Origin: Streptomyces sp. ATexAB-D23
GTDB lineage: Bacteria; Actinomycetota; Actinomycetes; Streptomycetales; Streptomycetaceae
NCBI RefSeq assembly: GCF_000373645.1
Contig: NZ_KB892020.1
Location: forward strand, 34,069 to 98,068
Reading direction: 5' to 3'
DNA: 64,000 nucleotides
Shown here: positions 17,532 through 25,936 of the stretch, piece by piece
Layout of the letters: each line of letters begins with the position of its first letter
Numbering within the stretch: position 1 is the first letter of the stretch
Position numbers and translations under genes: made by a program
The notes under the pieces: generated by a model
Databases searched by the model: none
Seen by the model: only the letters and a program-made list of their open reading frames with translations
What the model was told of the DNA's origin: nothing

Positions 17532-19469
17532 TCAGAGCGCCACGAGGGTCACCTCGGTGGCCTTGACGCCGGTCCACACCTCCACCCCGTCGGCGAGGGA
17601 CAGCTCCGCCGCGGCCTGCGGGGTGATCTCCGCGACGAGGTCCGGTGCCCGGTCCGAACCGATCAGGATCCGGAGCCGGCTGCCGCCCGCGGTGATCTCG
17701 CGCACCGTCCCCGGCCACACGTTGCGCGGGCTCCCGGTGGGCTTCTCGCGGTGCACGGAGACCGCCTCCGGCGCGATGACCGCGAGCGCGGGCACCCCGG
17801 CGGGCAGCGCGTCGGCGACGACGAGGTGCCCGCCGTCCGCCGGGGTCAGCCCGTCGGCGGTGGTGGTGCCCGGCCAGGCGTTCCGGCCGAGCATGCGGGC
17901 GACCCAGGGGGAGCGAGGGTTGCGGGTGACGTCGGCGGGCGGTGCGTCCTGGAGCGTACGGCCCTCCTCCAGGACGAGGACCCGGTCGGCGAGCGCCACG
18001 GCTTCGACCGGGTCGTGCGTGACGATCAGGCACACGCCGCCGAAGCCTTCGAGGTGGCGGCGCAGGGTGTGCCGGACCTGGGAGCGGGTCGTCTGGTCGA
18101 GCGCGGCGAGCGGCTCGTCCAGCAGCAGGAGGCGGGGGCGGGCGGCGAGCGCCCGTGCCAGCGCCACCCGCTGGGCCTGCCCGCCGGAGACCTGGGCCGG
18201 CCGGCGGCCGGCGAGGTGGCCGACCCCGAGCCGGTCCAGCCACTCCTGGGCGCTGCGGCGGGCCTCTGCGCGCGGCACTCCCCGGGCGCGCAGCCCGTAG
18301 GCGGTGTTGGCCAGCGTGCTCATGTGCGGGAACAGGGCGCCGTCCTGCGGGACCCAGGCCACGCCCCGGCGGTGCGCGGGCAGGGCGGTGACGTCGGTGT
18401 CGCCGAGCCGGAGCCGGGCGTGGGCGCGCGGGGTGAGGCCGAGCAGGGCGCGCAGGAGGGTGGTCTTGCCGGCGCCGTTGGGGCCGACGACGGCGATGGT
18501 GGTGCCGCCCTCCGCGTCCAGGGTGAGCTGGTTGAACCCGGTGACCTCGGCGTGCAGCGGCCAGTTCTCCCGGTCGGCGGCGGGCCGCGGGGCGGCCTCC
18601 ACCCGCTTGCGTACGGCCGCCGGTTCGTCGTCCGTGTCCTCGGGGCGCGGCGCGCGGGGGCGGGGGGCGCCGCCGGTCCACCGTCCGCGCAGGGCCAGGA
18701 GCACGGCCATGGCGATGACGAGCAGCAGCAGGGAGACCGAGGTGGCGGCCTCCGGGCTGTCCTGGAGCAGTAGATAGACCTGGAGGGGCAGCGTCTGCGT
18801 GGTCCCGGGGAGATTGCCCGCGAACGTGATGGTCGCGCCGAACTCGCCGAGAGCGCGCGCCCAGGTCAGCGCGGCGCCGGCGGCGAGCCCGGGGGCGACC
18901 ATCGGCAGGGTGACGGTGAAGAACACCCGTACCGGCGAGGCTCCCAGGGAGGCCGCGGTCTCCTCGTACCGGGGGCGCAGACCGCCGAGCGCCCCTTCGA
19001 GGCTGATGACCAGGAACGGCATGGCGACGAAGGTCGCGGCCAGGACGGCGCCGGAGGTGTGGAACGGCAGGGTGATGCCGAACCAGTCCTCCAGCCAGGG
19101 CCCCAGCAGTCCGCGGCGGCCGAATCCGAGCAGCAGGGCGACACCGCCGACCGTGGGCGGCAGCACCATCGGCAGCAGGACCAGCGAGCGGACGAAGACC
19201 TTGCCGGGGAAGTCGACCCGGGCCAGCAGCCAGGCCAGCGGGACGCCGAGGACCAGGGAGAGGGCCAGTGCCCACCCGGAGACGATCAGCGACAGGGTCA
19301 GCGCCTGTCTGGTCCCCTCACTGGTGAGGTGGCCGCCCAGTTCGCCCCACGAGGTGCGGGCGAGGATGCCGGCCAGCGGCAGCAGCAGAAAGGCGACGGC
19401 CAGGAGTGCGGGGACCGCCAGCACGATCGGCGCGCGAGGGCGCGCGGCGCGGCTGCGGGGACGGTTCAT
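17532..19469 (-). CDS. modBC: Molybdate ABC transporter, fused permease-ATPase (ModBC)
   Basis: A 645-residue single chain joining the membrane permease and the ATPase of the molybdate importer. Residues ~1-275 are ModB, with about six helices and the EAA-like loop EETAASLGASPVRVFFTVTLP. Residues ~310-530 are the ABC ATPase: Walker A GPNGAGKTTLL, signature VSGGQAQRVALARAL, Walker B LLLLDEPLAALD and switch His in VTHDPVEA. The last ~110 residues resemble a TOBE ligand-binding domain. It lies 63 nt downstream of modA on the same strand. Molybdenum is the metal of the nitrate reductase cofactor encoded head-on, so the two units fit functionally. Confidence 0.9.
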   Translation of the reverse strand: MNRPRSRAARPRAPIVLAVPALLAVAFLLLPLAGILARTSWGELGGHLTSEGTRQALTLSLIVSGWALALSLVLGVPLAWLLARVDFPGKVFVRSLVLLPMVLPPTVGGVALLLGFGRRGLLGPWLEDWFGITLPFHTSGAVLAATFVAMPFLVISLEGALGGLRPRYEETAASLGASPVRVFFTVTLPMVAPGLAAGAALTWARALGEFGATITFAGNLPGTTQTLPLQVYLLLQDSPEAATSVSLLLLVIAMAVLLALRGRWTGGAPRPRAPRPEDTDDEPAAVRKRVEAAPRPAADRENWPLHAEVTGFNQLTLDAEGGTTIAVVGPNGAGKTTLLRALLGLTPRAHARLRLGDTDVTALPAHRRGVAWVPQDGALFPHMSTLANTAYGLRARGVPRAEARRSAQEWLDRLGVGHLAGRRPAQVSGGQAQRVALARALAARPRLLLLDEPLAALDQTTRSQVRHTLRRHLEGFGGVCLIVTHDPVEAVALADRVLVLEEGRTLQDAPPADVTRNPRSPWVARMLGRNAWPGTTTADGLTPADGGHLVVADALPAGVPALAVIAPEAVSVHREKPTGSPRNVWPGTVREITAGGSRLRILIGSDRAPDLVAEITPQAAAELSLADGVEVWTGVKATEVTLVAL

Positions 19470-19532
19470 CGGGGTTCCCTGGGGCTGGAGGGCAGGGCCG
19501 CCCGGCGGGTGCGGGCCGGGCGGCCGTCCGCG

Positions 19533-20351
19533 TTACGGCTGCTGGAAGCCCGCGTCGGTGAGGATCTTTTGCGCCTCGGGCGTCGACAGCCACTTCACGA
19601 ACGCCTCGGCGGCGTCGCTGTGCTCGGTGGTCTTCAGTGTCGCCGCCGGGTAGGAGGCGACCGCGTTCTGCTCGTCCGGGATGTCGACGGAGTCGACCTT
19701 GCCGGAGGCGGAGGCGACATCGGTCTTGTAGACCAGACCGGCGTCCGCCTCGCCCAGCTCCACCTTGCTCAGGACCGCCCGCACGTTCGGCTCCAGGGAG
19801 ACCGGCTTCACGGTGATCTTCTGGGCGTCCAGGATCTGCTTGCTGTAGCGGCCGACCGGCACCTCGGACGCGGCGAGTACCACCTTGAGCCCGGTGTCCG
19901 CGAGGTCCTTGAGGTTCTCGATCTTCTCCGGGTTGCCCTTGCCGGTGGCGATGACGAGGCGGTTCTTGGCGATGACGGTGGGCGTCCCGGTGTCCGCCTC
20001 CAGCCCGTCCATCGTCTTGGTGTCGGCGGTGACCAGGGCGTCGGCGGGCGCGCCCTGCTTGACCTGGGCGGCGAGCTCCTGGGAGCCGGCGAAGGAGAAC
20101 GTCACCTTCGTGCCGGGGTTCTCCTTCTCGTACGCCGCGCCCGCCGCCTTGAACACATCGGTGAGCGACGAGGCGGCGAGGACCGTCAGATCGGCCGCGG
20201 GGGCGCCGGAGGCGGACGCGGAGGCGCTGGAGCCGGTGGCCGGGTCCTTCGTGTCGTCGTTGCTGCCGCAGGCGGTGAGCGGGGTGAGCAGTCCTACGAC
20301 GACGAGGGCCGCCGCGGCGCGCCGGCGGGTGAGGGCGGGGGTGAAGGGCAT
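19533..20351 (-). CDS. modA: Molybdate-binding lipoprotein
   Basis: A 272-residue periplasmic-type binding protein tethered outside the membrane. The N-terminus has RRR, a hydrophobic stretch and the lipobox LTAC, so the mature protein is lipidated on Cys26. Then LTVLAASSLTDVFKAAG and FSFAGSQELAAQVKQGAPAD follow, classic ModA ligand-loop segments. It delivers molybdate (or tungstate) to the ModBC chain encoded next. The start ATG at 20351 has AAGGAG 10 nt upstream. A longer in-frame extension exists but lacks signals. Confidence 0.92.
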   Translation of the reverse strand: MPFTPALTRRRAAAALVVVGLLTPLTACGSNDDTKDPATGSSASASASGAPAADLTVLAASSLTDVFKAAGAAYEKENPGTKVTFSFAGSQELAAQVKQGAPADALVTADTKTMDGLEADTGTPTVIAKNRLVIATGKGNPEKIENLKDLADTGLKVVLAASEVPVGRYSKQILDAQKITVKPVSLEPNVRAVLSKVELGEADAGLVYKTDVASASGKVDSVDIPDEQNAVASYPAATLKTTEHSDAAEAFVKWLSTPEAQKILTDAGFQQP

Positions 20352-20643
20352 GAGGGCGGGGCTCCTTGGGAACGCGAGAGGCCGATGCCGCCGGGCCGGT
20401 GAGCGGACCACCCGGTGGCGGGAGACAGCATGTGCCACAGAATAGGTGTTCTGGGATTGCATTTACATATTTCCATGGGAAACCACATGGCAGATGCGCC
20501 CGCTGCTGGAGGAAGGTCCGAGGTCTGCGGGGGCGGTGGGCCGTCGGTGGCGGGCCGTGGGGCGATCCGGCGTCGGGCTCCGTTGTCAGTGCCTCCCCAT
20601 AGTGTGAAGACGTCGCTTGGGGAGCCTCGCAGAAGGAGCAGAA
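20352..20643. promoter_or_regulatory. Divergent promoter region modA / vWA gene
   Basis: About 290 nt without a gene, clearly more AT-rich in its middle than the surroundings. TTTCC-ATG-GGAAA at 20470-20482 is an odd-centred palindrome next to ATTTACATAT. On the modA strand, TATTCT (complement of 20438-20443) could be a -10. These may form a metal or oxyanion-responsive operator for modA, but no known box was matched. AGAAGGAG at 20632-20639 is the ribosome site of the vWA gene. Confidence 0.35.
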
Positions 20644-21702
20644 GTGTCCGCAAACAAGATCCAGCACAAGGTGAATCACGTCGCGCTGGTCGTGGACTGT
20701 TCGGGTTCGATGTACCAGCACCAGGGGCAGCTCGTGCGCGTCGTGGACGAGTTCGTGGCCGGCCTGAAGGCCGAGTCGGACAGCCTCGGGCACGAGACCC
20801 GGATCAGCCTCTACTCCTTCGACCACAGGGTGGAGAACCTGGTCTGGGACATGGACGTGAAGCATCTCCCTTCGATGCGCGGCCTGTACAAGGTGAACAA
20901 CGGCGCGACGGCCCTCATCGAGGCCTCCCTGAAGTCCCTGGACGACCTGGGACACATCTGGGAGGAGTACGGCGAGCACAGCTTCCTCCAGATCGTGGTG
21001 ACGGACGGCGAGGAGAACGCCTCCGGCGGCGACCGCAGGCACGACGGGGACATGAAGATCCTCGGCCCCTGGCTCGACCGCATCGCGGCGAAGATGGGCG
21101 CCCTCCCGGGCCACTGGACGTCGGCGATCCTCGTCCCCAACTCCCTGGCCAAGCGCACCGCTCAGAACTACGGCTTCCCGGCCGGCAACATCGCGATCTG
21201 GGACGCCGATTCGAAGGAGGGCGTCGAGGAGGCGATCGGCACCGTGCGCGCCGCCGCCACCAGCTTCCTGCGCGGCCGTGAGCAGGGCGTGCGCGGCACG
21301 AAGAACCTCTTCGCGGTGGGCCAGGACATATCCGTGGACGACGTGCGGGCCAGTCTCGAACCGGTCCCGGCCGACAAGTACCGGCTCCTGAAGGTCGACA
21401 AGGAGGTCGAGATCCGCCCCTTCGTCGACTCCCACCCGGGCGTGACGTACGAACGCGGCTCCTGCTACTACCAGTTGGGCGCCCGGGTCCAGGTGCAGCC
21501 GGACAAGGAGGTCATCGTCGTGGAGAAGGACACCGACCGCGCCTACTCGGGCGACGCCGCCCGCAACCTGCTCTTCGGCTCGGGCGTGCGGGGCACCGTC
21601 TCCGTGAAGGCGGGGAACAATCCCGATCTGGAGGTGTACGTGCAGAGCCGCTCGGTCAACCGCAAGCTCAAGCCGAAGACCCGTCTGCTGATCATGCTCT
21701 GA
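20644..21702 (+). CDS. von Willebrand factor A domain protein
   Basis: A 352-residue cytoplasmic protein with no signal peptide. Residues ~12-200 form a vWA fold with a full metal-ion-dependent adhesion site: DCSGS (Asp18-x-Ser20-x-Ser22), the Thr in NNGATALIEA and the Asp in VVTDGEEN. The C-terminal ~130 residues, with RGSCYYQLGARVQVQPDKEV, are not recognised. GTG 20644 has a strong AGAAGGAG upstream. Such proteins usually scaffold Mg2+-dependent protein contacts, and the vWA-like CobT is known in cobalt chelatases. Here the gene sits between molybdate and cobalamin genes, so a link to cobaltochelatase is possible but unproven. Confidence 0.75.
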   Translation: MSANKIQHKVNHVALVVDCSGSMYQHQGQLVRVVDEFVAGLKAESDSLGHETRISLYSFDHRVENLVWDMDVKHLPSMRGLYKVNNGATALIEASLKSLDDLGHIWEEYGEHSFLQIVVTDGEENASGGDRRHDGDMKILGPWLDRIAAKMGALPGHWTSAILVPNSLAKRTAQNYGFPAGNIAIWDADSKEGVEEAIGTVRAAATSFLRGREQGVRGTKNLFAVGQDISVDDVRASLEPVPADKYRLLKVDKEVEIRPFVDSHPGVTYERGSCYYQLGARVQVQPDKEVIVVEKDTDRAYSGDAARNLLFGSGVRGTVSVKAGNNPDLEVYVQSRSVNRKLKPKTRLLIML

Positions 21703-21753
21703 CCGCCTCGGCCCTCGGCCCCGGGGAAGGGGGGGCGCTCCCGGGCCCGGGAC

Positions 21754-21788
21754 CTGTCCGGCCCCCGGCCGGGACCGGACAGTAGAGT
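21754..21788 (+). promoter_or_regulatory. Hairpin plus -10 box before cobL
   Basis: CTGTCCGG (21754-21761) pairs with CCGGACAG (21775-21782), ending the vWA transcript. TAGAGT at 21783-21788 directly follows and fits an actinobacterial -10, placing a cobL start site near 21795, about 30 nt before GTG 21826. Confidence 0.45.
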
Positions 21789-21825
21789 TCGGGAGCGTCA
21801 GCCCCCGAGACCCGAGGTACCGTCC

Positions 21826-23109
21826 GTGACCCCCGAACCCCCCGAGCCCCCGCTCCCACCTGCAGTGACCGTGGTCGGGATCGGAGCCGACGGCTGGGCG
21901 GGCCTGTCCGGGGCGGCGCGCGCGGAGCTGGAGGCCGCCCAGGTCCTGATCGGCGCCGGACGCCAGCTGGACCTGCTCCCGCCCCGGTGCGCGGGCCGCC
22001 GCGTGCCCTGGCCCTCCCCGCTGCGCCCCGCCGTCCCCGGCCTGCTCGCCGCGCACGCGGGCAGCCGCACCGCCGTACTGGCCAGCGGCGACCCGATGTT
22101 CTACGGGATCGGCCGCGCCCTCACCGAAGTCCTGGGCGCCGGGCGGCTGCGCGTCCTGCCGCACCCCTCGTCCGTCTCCTACGCCTGCGCCCGCGTCGGC
22201 TGGCCGCTGGAGGACACCGAGGTCGTCACCCTGGTCGGCCGCCCCGCCGCCCGGCTCGCCGCCGCCCTGCACGAAGGGCGCCGGCTGCTGGTCCTCAGCG
22301 CCGGCGCCACCACCCCGGCCGAGGTCGCCGCCCTGCTGCGCGACCGCGGCTTCGGCCCCAGCCCGATGCGGGTGCTGGAACAGCTCGGCGGCGAGGACGA
22401 GGCGTGCGTCCGGGGCATGGCGGAGACCTGGTCCCACCCGGCGGGCGACCCGCTCAACGTCATCGCCGTCGAGTGCCGCAGGGCCCCCGGCGCCCCGCGC
22501 CTCGGCGCCGTACCGGGCCTGCCCGACGAGGCGTACGCGCACGACGGCCAGCTCACCAAGCGGCACGTGCGGGCCGCCACCCTCGGCGTGCTCGCCCCCG
22601 CACCCGGCGAACTCCTGTGGGACATCGGCGGCGGCTCCGGATCGATCGCCATCGAGTGGATGCGCACCCACCCCTCCTGCCGGGCCGTCACCGTCGAACG
22701 CGACCCGGTGCGGGCGGCCCGCATCGCGGACAACGCCGACCGGCTCGGCGTCCCCGGTCTGCGCGTCGTCACCGGCCGGGCCCCCGACTGCCTGGCCGGA
22801 CTGCCCGCCCCCGACGCCGTGTTCATCGGCGGCGGCCTCACCGCGCCCGGCCTCCTCGACACCTGCCTGCGGGCGCTCCCGCCCGGCGGCCGGCTGGTCG
22901 CCAACACCGTCACGCTGGAGTCCGAGGCGGTCCTCGCCGCCCAGCACCGCGAGCACGGCGGCGACCTGGTCCGCCTCGCCGTGGCCCACGCCGTGCCGGT
23001 CGGCACCTTCACCGGCTGGCGCCAGGCGATGCCGGTCACCCAGTGGTCCGTACGCAAGCCCCCCAAGACCCGGGCGGCGCCCGCACAACCCTCAGGAGAC
23101 AACAGATGA
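21826..23109 (+). CDS. cobL: Precorrin-6Y C5,15-methyltransferase (decarboxylating)
   Basis: A 427-residue two-domain enzyme of cobalamin synthesis that methylates C5 and C15 and removes a carboxyl group from precorrin-6B. The CbiE half (residues ~10-215) is a tetrapyrrole methylase with VVGIGADGWAGL and LASGDPMFYGIG. The CbiT half (~235-410) is a class I SAM enzyme with LLWDIGGGSGSIAIEWMR. Start is GTG 21826. The stop overlaps the cobM start (ATGA), so the two are coupled. Confidence 0.92.
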   Translation: MTPEPPEPPLPPAVTVVGIGADGWAGLSGAARAELEAAQVLIGAGRQLDLLPPRCAGRRVPWPSPLRPAVPGLLAAHAGSRTAVLASGDPMFYGIGRALTEVLGAGRLRVLPHPSSVSYACARVGWPLEDTEVVTLVGRPAARLAAALHEGRRLLVLSAGATTPAEVAALLRDRGFGPSPMRVLEQLGGEDEACVRGMAETWSHPAGDPLNVIAVECRRAPGAPRLGAVPGLPDEAYAHDGQLTKRHVRAATLGVLAPAPGELLWDIGGGSGSIAIEWMRTHPSCRAVTVERDPVRAARIADNADRLGVPGLRVVTGRAPDCLAGLPAPDAVFIGGGLTAPGLLDTCLRALPPGGRLVANTVTLESEAVLAAQHREHGGDLVRLAVAHAVPVGTFTGWRQAMPVTQWSVRKPPKTRAAPAQPSGDNR

Positions 23110-23855
23110 CCGTGTACTTCATCGGCGCAGGACCGGGCGCGGCCGACCTGATCACGGTGCGCGGCGCGCGCACGCTCGCCGCCTGCGGAGTCTGCCTGTA
23201 CGCGGGCAGCCTGGTGCCCCGCGAACTCCTGGCCGAGTGCCCCGCCGACGCGCGCCTGGTGGACACCGCGCAGCTCGACATCGACCGGATCACCGCCGAA
23301 CTGGTCGCCGCGCACCGGGCCGGCCACGACGTGGCGCGGCTGCACTCCGGCGACCCCTCGGTGTTCAGCGCGGTCAACGAGCAGATGCGGCGTCTGGACG
23401 AGGCGGGCGTGCCCTACGAAGTGATCCCCGGCGTACCGGCGTTCGCGGCGGCCGCGGCGGCCCTGGGACGCGAGCTGACCGTCCCGACCGTCGGCCAGAC
23501 CGTCATCCTCACCCGCGTCGCCCAGCAGGCCACCGCCATGCCCGAGGGCGAGGACCTGGCGACGCTGGGGCGCAGTGGCGCGCTGATCGTCCTGCACCTC
23601 GCCGCCCGGTACGCCGACCGCGTCGTCGAGGAACTGCTCCCGCACTACGGGGCCGACTGCCCGGCCGCCGTCGTCGCCCTGGCCTCGCGGCCCGACGAGG
23701 TCATCCTGCGCGGCACCCTGGACTCCATCGCCGAGCAGGTGAAGGCGGCAGGGGTGATCCGTACCGCCGTCATCATGGTCGGCCGCACCCTGGGCGCCGA
23801 GCAGTTCCACGACAGCCACCTCTACTCGCCCGCCCGCGACCGCCACACCTGCTGA
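23106..23855 (+). CDS. cobM: Precorrin-4 C11-methyltransferase
   Basis: A 249-residue SAM-dependent tetrapyrrole methylase that methylates precorrin-4 at C11. It shows the family's N-terminal VYFIGAGPGAADLITVRG, the RLHSGDPSVF motif near residue 80 and VIPGVPAFAAAAAAL near residue 110. ATG 23106 overlaps the cobL stop. It ends the rightward pair, and a hairpin separates it from the convergent cbiD. Confidence 0.93.
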   Translation: MTVYFIGAGPGAADLITVRGARTLAACGVCLYAGSLVPRELLAECPADARLVDTAQLDIDRITAELVAAHRAGHDVARLHSGDPSVFSAVNEQMRRLDEAGVPYEVIPGVPAFAAAAAALGRELTVPTVGQTVILTRVAQQATAMPEGEDLATLGRSGALIVLHLAARYADRVVEELLPHYGADCPAAVVALASRPDEVILRGTLDSIAEQVKAAGVIRTAVIMVGRTLGAEQFHDSHLYSPARDRHTC

Positions 23856-23857
23856 CG

Positions 23858-23876
23858 GCCGCCCCGGCCGGGCGGC
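23858..23876. terminator. Bidirectional terminator cobM / cbiD
   Basis: GCCGCCC and GGGCGGC form a 7-bp stem around CGGCC, filling the 28-nt gap between the convergent stops. Confidence 0.5.
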
Positions 23877-23883
23877 GCACGGG

Positions 23884-24999
23884 TCAGCGCACGGAGCTGC
23901 GCCCCACCACCGTGCCCGCCCGGTCGACGCAGATGACGTCCACGGCCACCGGAGCGCCCCGCAGGACCGACAGCGCCTGGTCCCGCGCCGCGACGGCCAC
24001 CAGATCACCCAGCGGCACCCCCCGTGCCTGGCACGAGCGGAGTGCGGCCAGGCCCGTGTTGGCGGCGGCGACCTCGGCGGCCAGGGCCTCGTCGGCGCCG
24101 CCCTGCCGGGCCAGCCGGGCCAGGTACGCCTTGTCGACCTGGGAGCGGCCCGAGTGCAGGTCGAGATGGCCGGCGGCGAGCTTCGACAGCTTGGCGAACC
24201 CGCCGCAGACGGTGAGCCGTGCCACCGGGTGGCGGCGTACGTACTTGAGCACCGCGCCCGCGAAGTCGCCCATGTCCAGCAGGGCGATCTCCGGCAGCCC
24301 GTACTCGGCGACCACGGTCTTCTCCGACGTGGACCCCGTGCACCCCGCCACATGGGTGTGACCCGCGGCGAGCGCCACGTCCACGCCCCGGCGGATCGAG
24401 TCGATCCACGCCGAGCAGGAGTAGGGCACCACCACCCCGGTCGTCCCCAGGACGGACAGGCCGCCCAGGATGCCCAGGCGCGGGTTCCAGGTGGACCGGG
24501 CGATCTCCTCGCCGTCGTCCACCCCGACCGTCACCTCGACGTCCCCGGACCCGCCGTGGGCCGCCGCGACCCGGGCGATGTGCTCGCCGATCATCCGGCG
24601 CGGCACCGGGTTGACCGCCGGCTCACCGACCTCCAGCGGGAGCCCCGGCAGCGTGACCGTGCCGACGCCGGGGCCCGCCCGGAACACCACGCCGGAGCCC
24701 GGCGGCAGCGCCCGCACACTGACCCGGACCAGGGCGCCGTGCGTCACGTCGGGGTCGTCGCCCGCGTCCTTGACCACACCCGCAGTCGCCCGCCCGGCGG
24801 CCAGCTCCTCCACGGCCAGGGCGAACGCCGGGGTCTGGCCCCGGGGCAGCGTGATGGTGACCGGGTCGGGGAAGTCGCCGCTCAGCAGCGCCGTGTACGC
24901 GGCGGTGGCGGCGGCGGTGGCGCAGGCACCGGTCGTCCAGCCTGGCCGCAGACCGGTGTGTTTGAGTTGGGCGGCGCGCCCGCCCTTCGCTTCACTCAT
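23884..24999 (-). CDS. cbiD: Precorrin-5B C1-methyltransferase, CbiD type
   Basis: A 371-residue enzyme that methylates C1 of the corrin ring. The N-terminal LRPGWTTGACATAAATAAY is the family hallmark. AGCTGSTSEKTVVAEYGLPE and LTVCGGFAKLSKLAAGHLDLHS mark the C-terminal half. CbiD belongs to the oxygen-independent route, yet cobG and cobN of the oxygen-dependent route lie nearby. No cobF is seen, so cbiD probably fills its place. Its start codon is 11 nt from that of divergent cobK, leaving no room for separate leaders. Confidence 0.92.
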   Translation of the reverse strand: MSEAKGGRAAQLKHTGLRPGWTTGACATAAATAAYTALLSGDFPDPVTITLPRGQTPAFALAVEELAAGRATAGVVKDAGDDPDVTHGALVRVSVRALPPGSGVVFRAGPGVGTVTLPGLPLEVGEPAVNPVPRRMIGEHIARVAAAHGGSGDVEVTVGVDDGEEIARSTWNPRLGILGGLSVLGTTGVVVPYSCSAWIDSIRRGVDVALAAGHTHVAGCTGSTSEKTVVAEYGLPEIALLDMGDFAGAVLKYVRRHPVARLTVCGGFAKLSKLAAGHLDLHSGRSQVDKAYLARLARQGGADEALAAEVAAANTGLAALRSCQARGVPLGDLVAVAARDQALSVLRGAPVAVDVICVDRAGTVVGRSSVR

Positions 25000-25010
25000 G
25001 GATGGTTCCG

Positions 25011-25757
25011 ATGCACGTACTGATTCTCGGCGGGACGACGGAGGCCCGCCGTCTCGCCGAACTGCTGGAGGGCGAGCTGCCCGCCGGGTCCGGGGTCACC
25101 AGTTCGCTCGCCGGGCGGGTGGCCCGGCCGAAGCTTCCGCCGGGGGAGGTCCGCGTCGGCGGTTTCGGCGGAGCCGGCGGGCTCGCGGACTGGCTCCGCG
25201 CGCACCGGGTCGACGCGCTCATCGACGCCACCCATCCTTTCGCCGGGACGATCAGCCACAACGCGGCCACCGCGGCCGCCACCGCCCATGTTCCCCTGCT
25301 CATGCTGCGCCGGCCCGGCTGGGTGCCCCGCGAAGGCGACGACTGGCACCCGGCCGGCTCGCTGGCCGAGGCGGCGAAGGCACTGCCCGCGCTGGGGCGG
25401 CGGGTGTTCCTCACCACGGGGCGGATGGGCCTCGCCGCCTTCGCGGACCTGGACGAGCTGTGGTTCCTCATGCGGTCCGTGGACGCCCCGGAACCGCCGT
25501 ACCCGGTCCGGATGGAGACCCTGCTCGACCGGGGCCCCTTCACCCTCGAAGGCGAGCGCGAGCTGATCCGCCGCCACCGCGTCGAGGTCCTCGTCACCAA
25601 GGACAGCGGTGGCGCCGCCACCGCCCCGAAGCTGACCGCGGCCCGCGAGGCGGGCATCCCCGTCGTCGTGGTCCGCCGGCCACCGCTCCCGGAAGGGGGC
25701 GCGGTGGCCGGCAGCCCGGAAGAGGCCGTCGCCTGGCTGCGGACGCTGATGGCGTAG
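25011..25757 (+). CDS. cobK: Precorrin-6A reductase
   Basis: A 248-residue NADPH-dependent enzyme reducing precorrin-6A to dihydroprecorrin-6 (6B). The N-terminal MHVLILGGTTEARRLAELL is the CobK/CbiJ dinucleotide-binding start. DATHPFAGTISHNAA near residue 75 and VTKDSGGAATAPKL near residue 195 are also characteristic. I choose ATG 25011, with GGATGG just upstream. ATG 25002 is in frame and adds three residues. The cbiD start (complement 24999) is almost adjacent, so the cobK promoter must lie inside cbiD. The stop codon TAG forms the first bases of the long palindrome that follows. Confidence 0.92.
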   Translation: MHVLILGGTTEARRLAELLEGELPAGSGVTSSLAGRVARPKLPPGEVRVGGFGGAGGLADWLRAHRVDALIDATHPFAGTISHNAATAAATAHVPLLMLRRPGWVPREGDDWHPAGSLAEAAKALPALGRRVFLTTGRMGLAAFADLDELWFLMRSVDAPEPPYPVRMETLLDRGPFTLEGERELIRRHRVEVLVTKDSGGAATAPKLTAAREAGIPVVVVRRPPLPEGGAVAGSPEEAVAWLRTLMA

Positions 25758-25931
25758 GACCTGTCTTCAAACTGCCGTCTGCCGGGCGACGCCATGCACG
25801 CACTCTCGCCGCACCGGTCCCAGGCCCCGGTACGTCCAGTACAGGGGCCTGGGGCCGGCACGCCGAGAGCACGCACCTGACGCCGCCCGGCCGCCCTTCG
25901 GGCGACGACGGCAGTTTGAAGACAGGCCCTA
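25755..25931. repeat. 177-bp imperfect palindrome between cobK and cobIJ
   Basis: The left end TAGGACCTGTCTTCAAACTG is mirrored by CAGTTTGAAGACAGGCCCTA at the right end. Near-complementary arms continue inwards (CACGCACTCTCG.../...CGAGAGCACGCACC) to an inner stem CCAGGCCCC/GGGGCCTGG and a centre of GTAC-GTCCA-GTAC. The right arm is ~14 nt longer. It separates convergent genes, so the RNA would fold into a large terminator. The TA at both outer ends is what a TA-targeting miniature inverted-repeat transposable element would leave. Element identity is inferred. Confidence 0.75.
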
Positions 25932-25936
25932 GCGGC

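Noticed and set aside
19318..23088. Minus-strand open frame of 1256 codons across modA, vWA and cobL
   Set aside because: It spans several real genes on both strands and has no recognisable domain.
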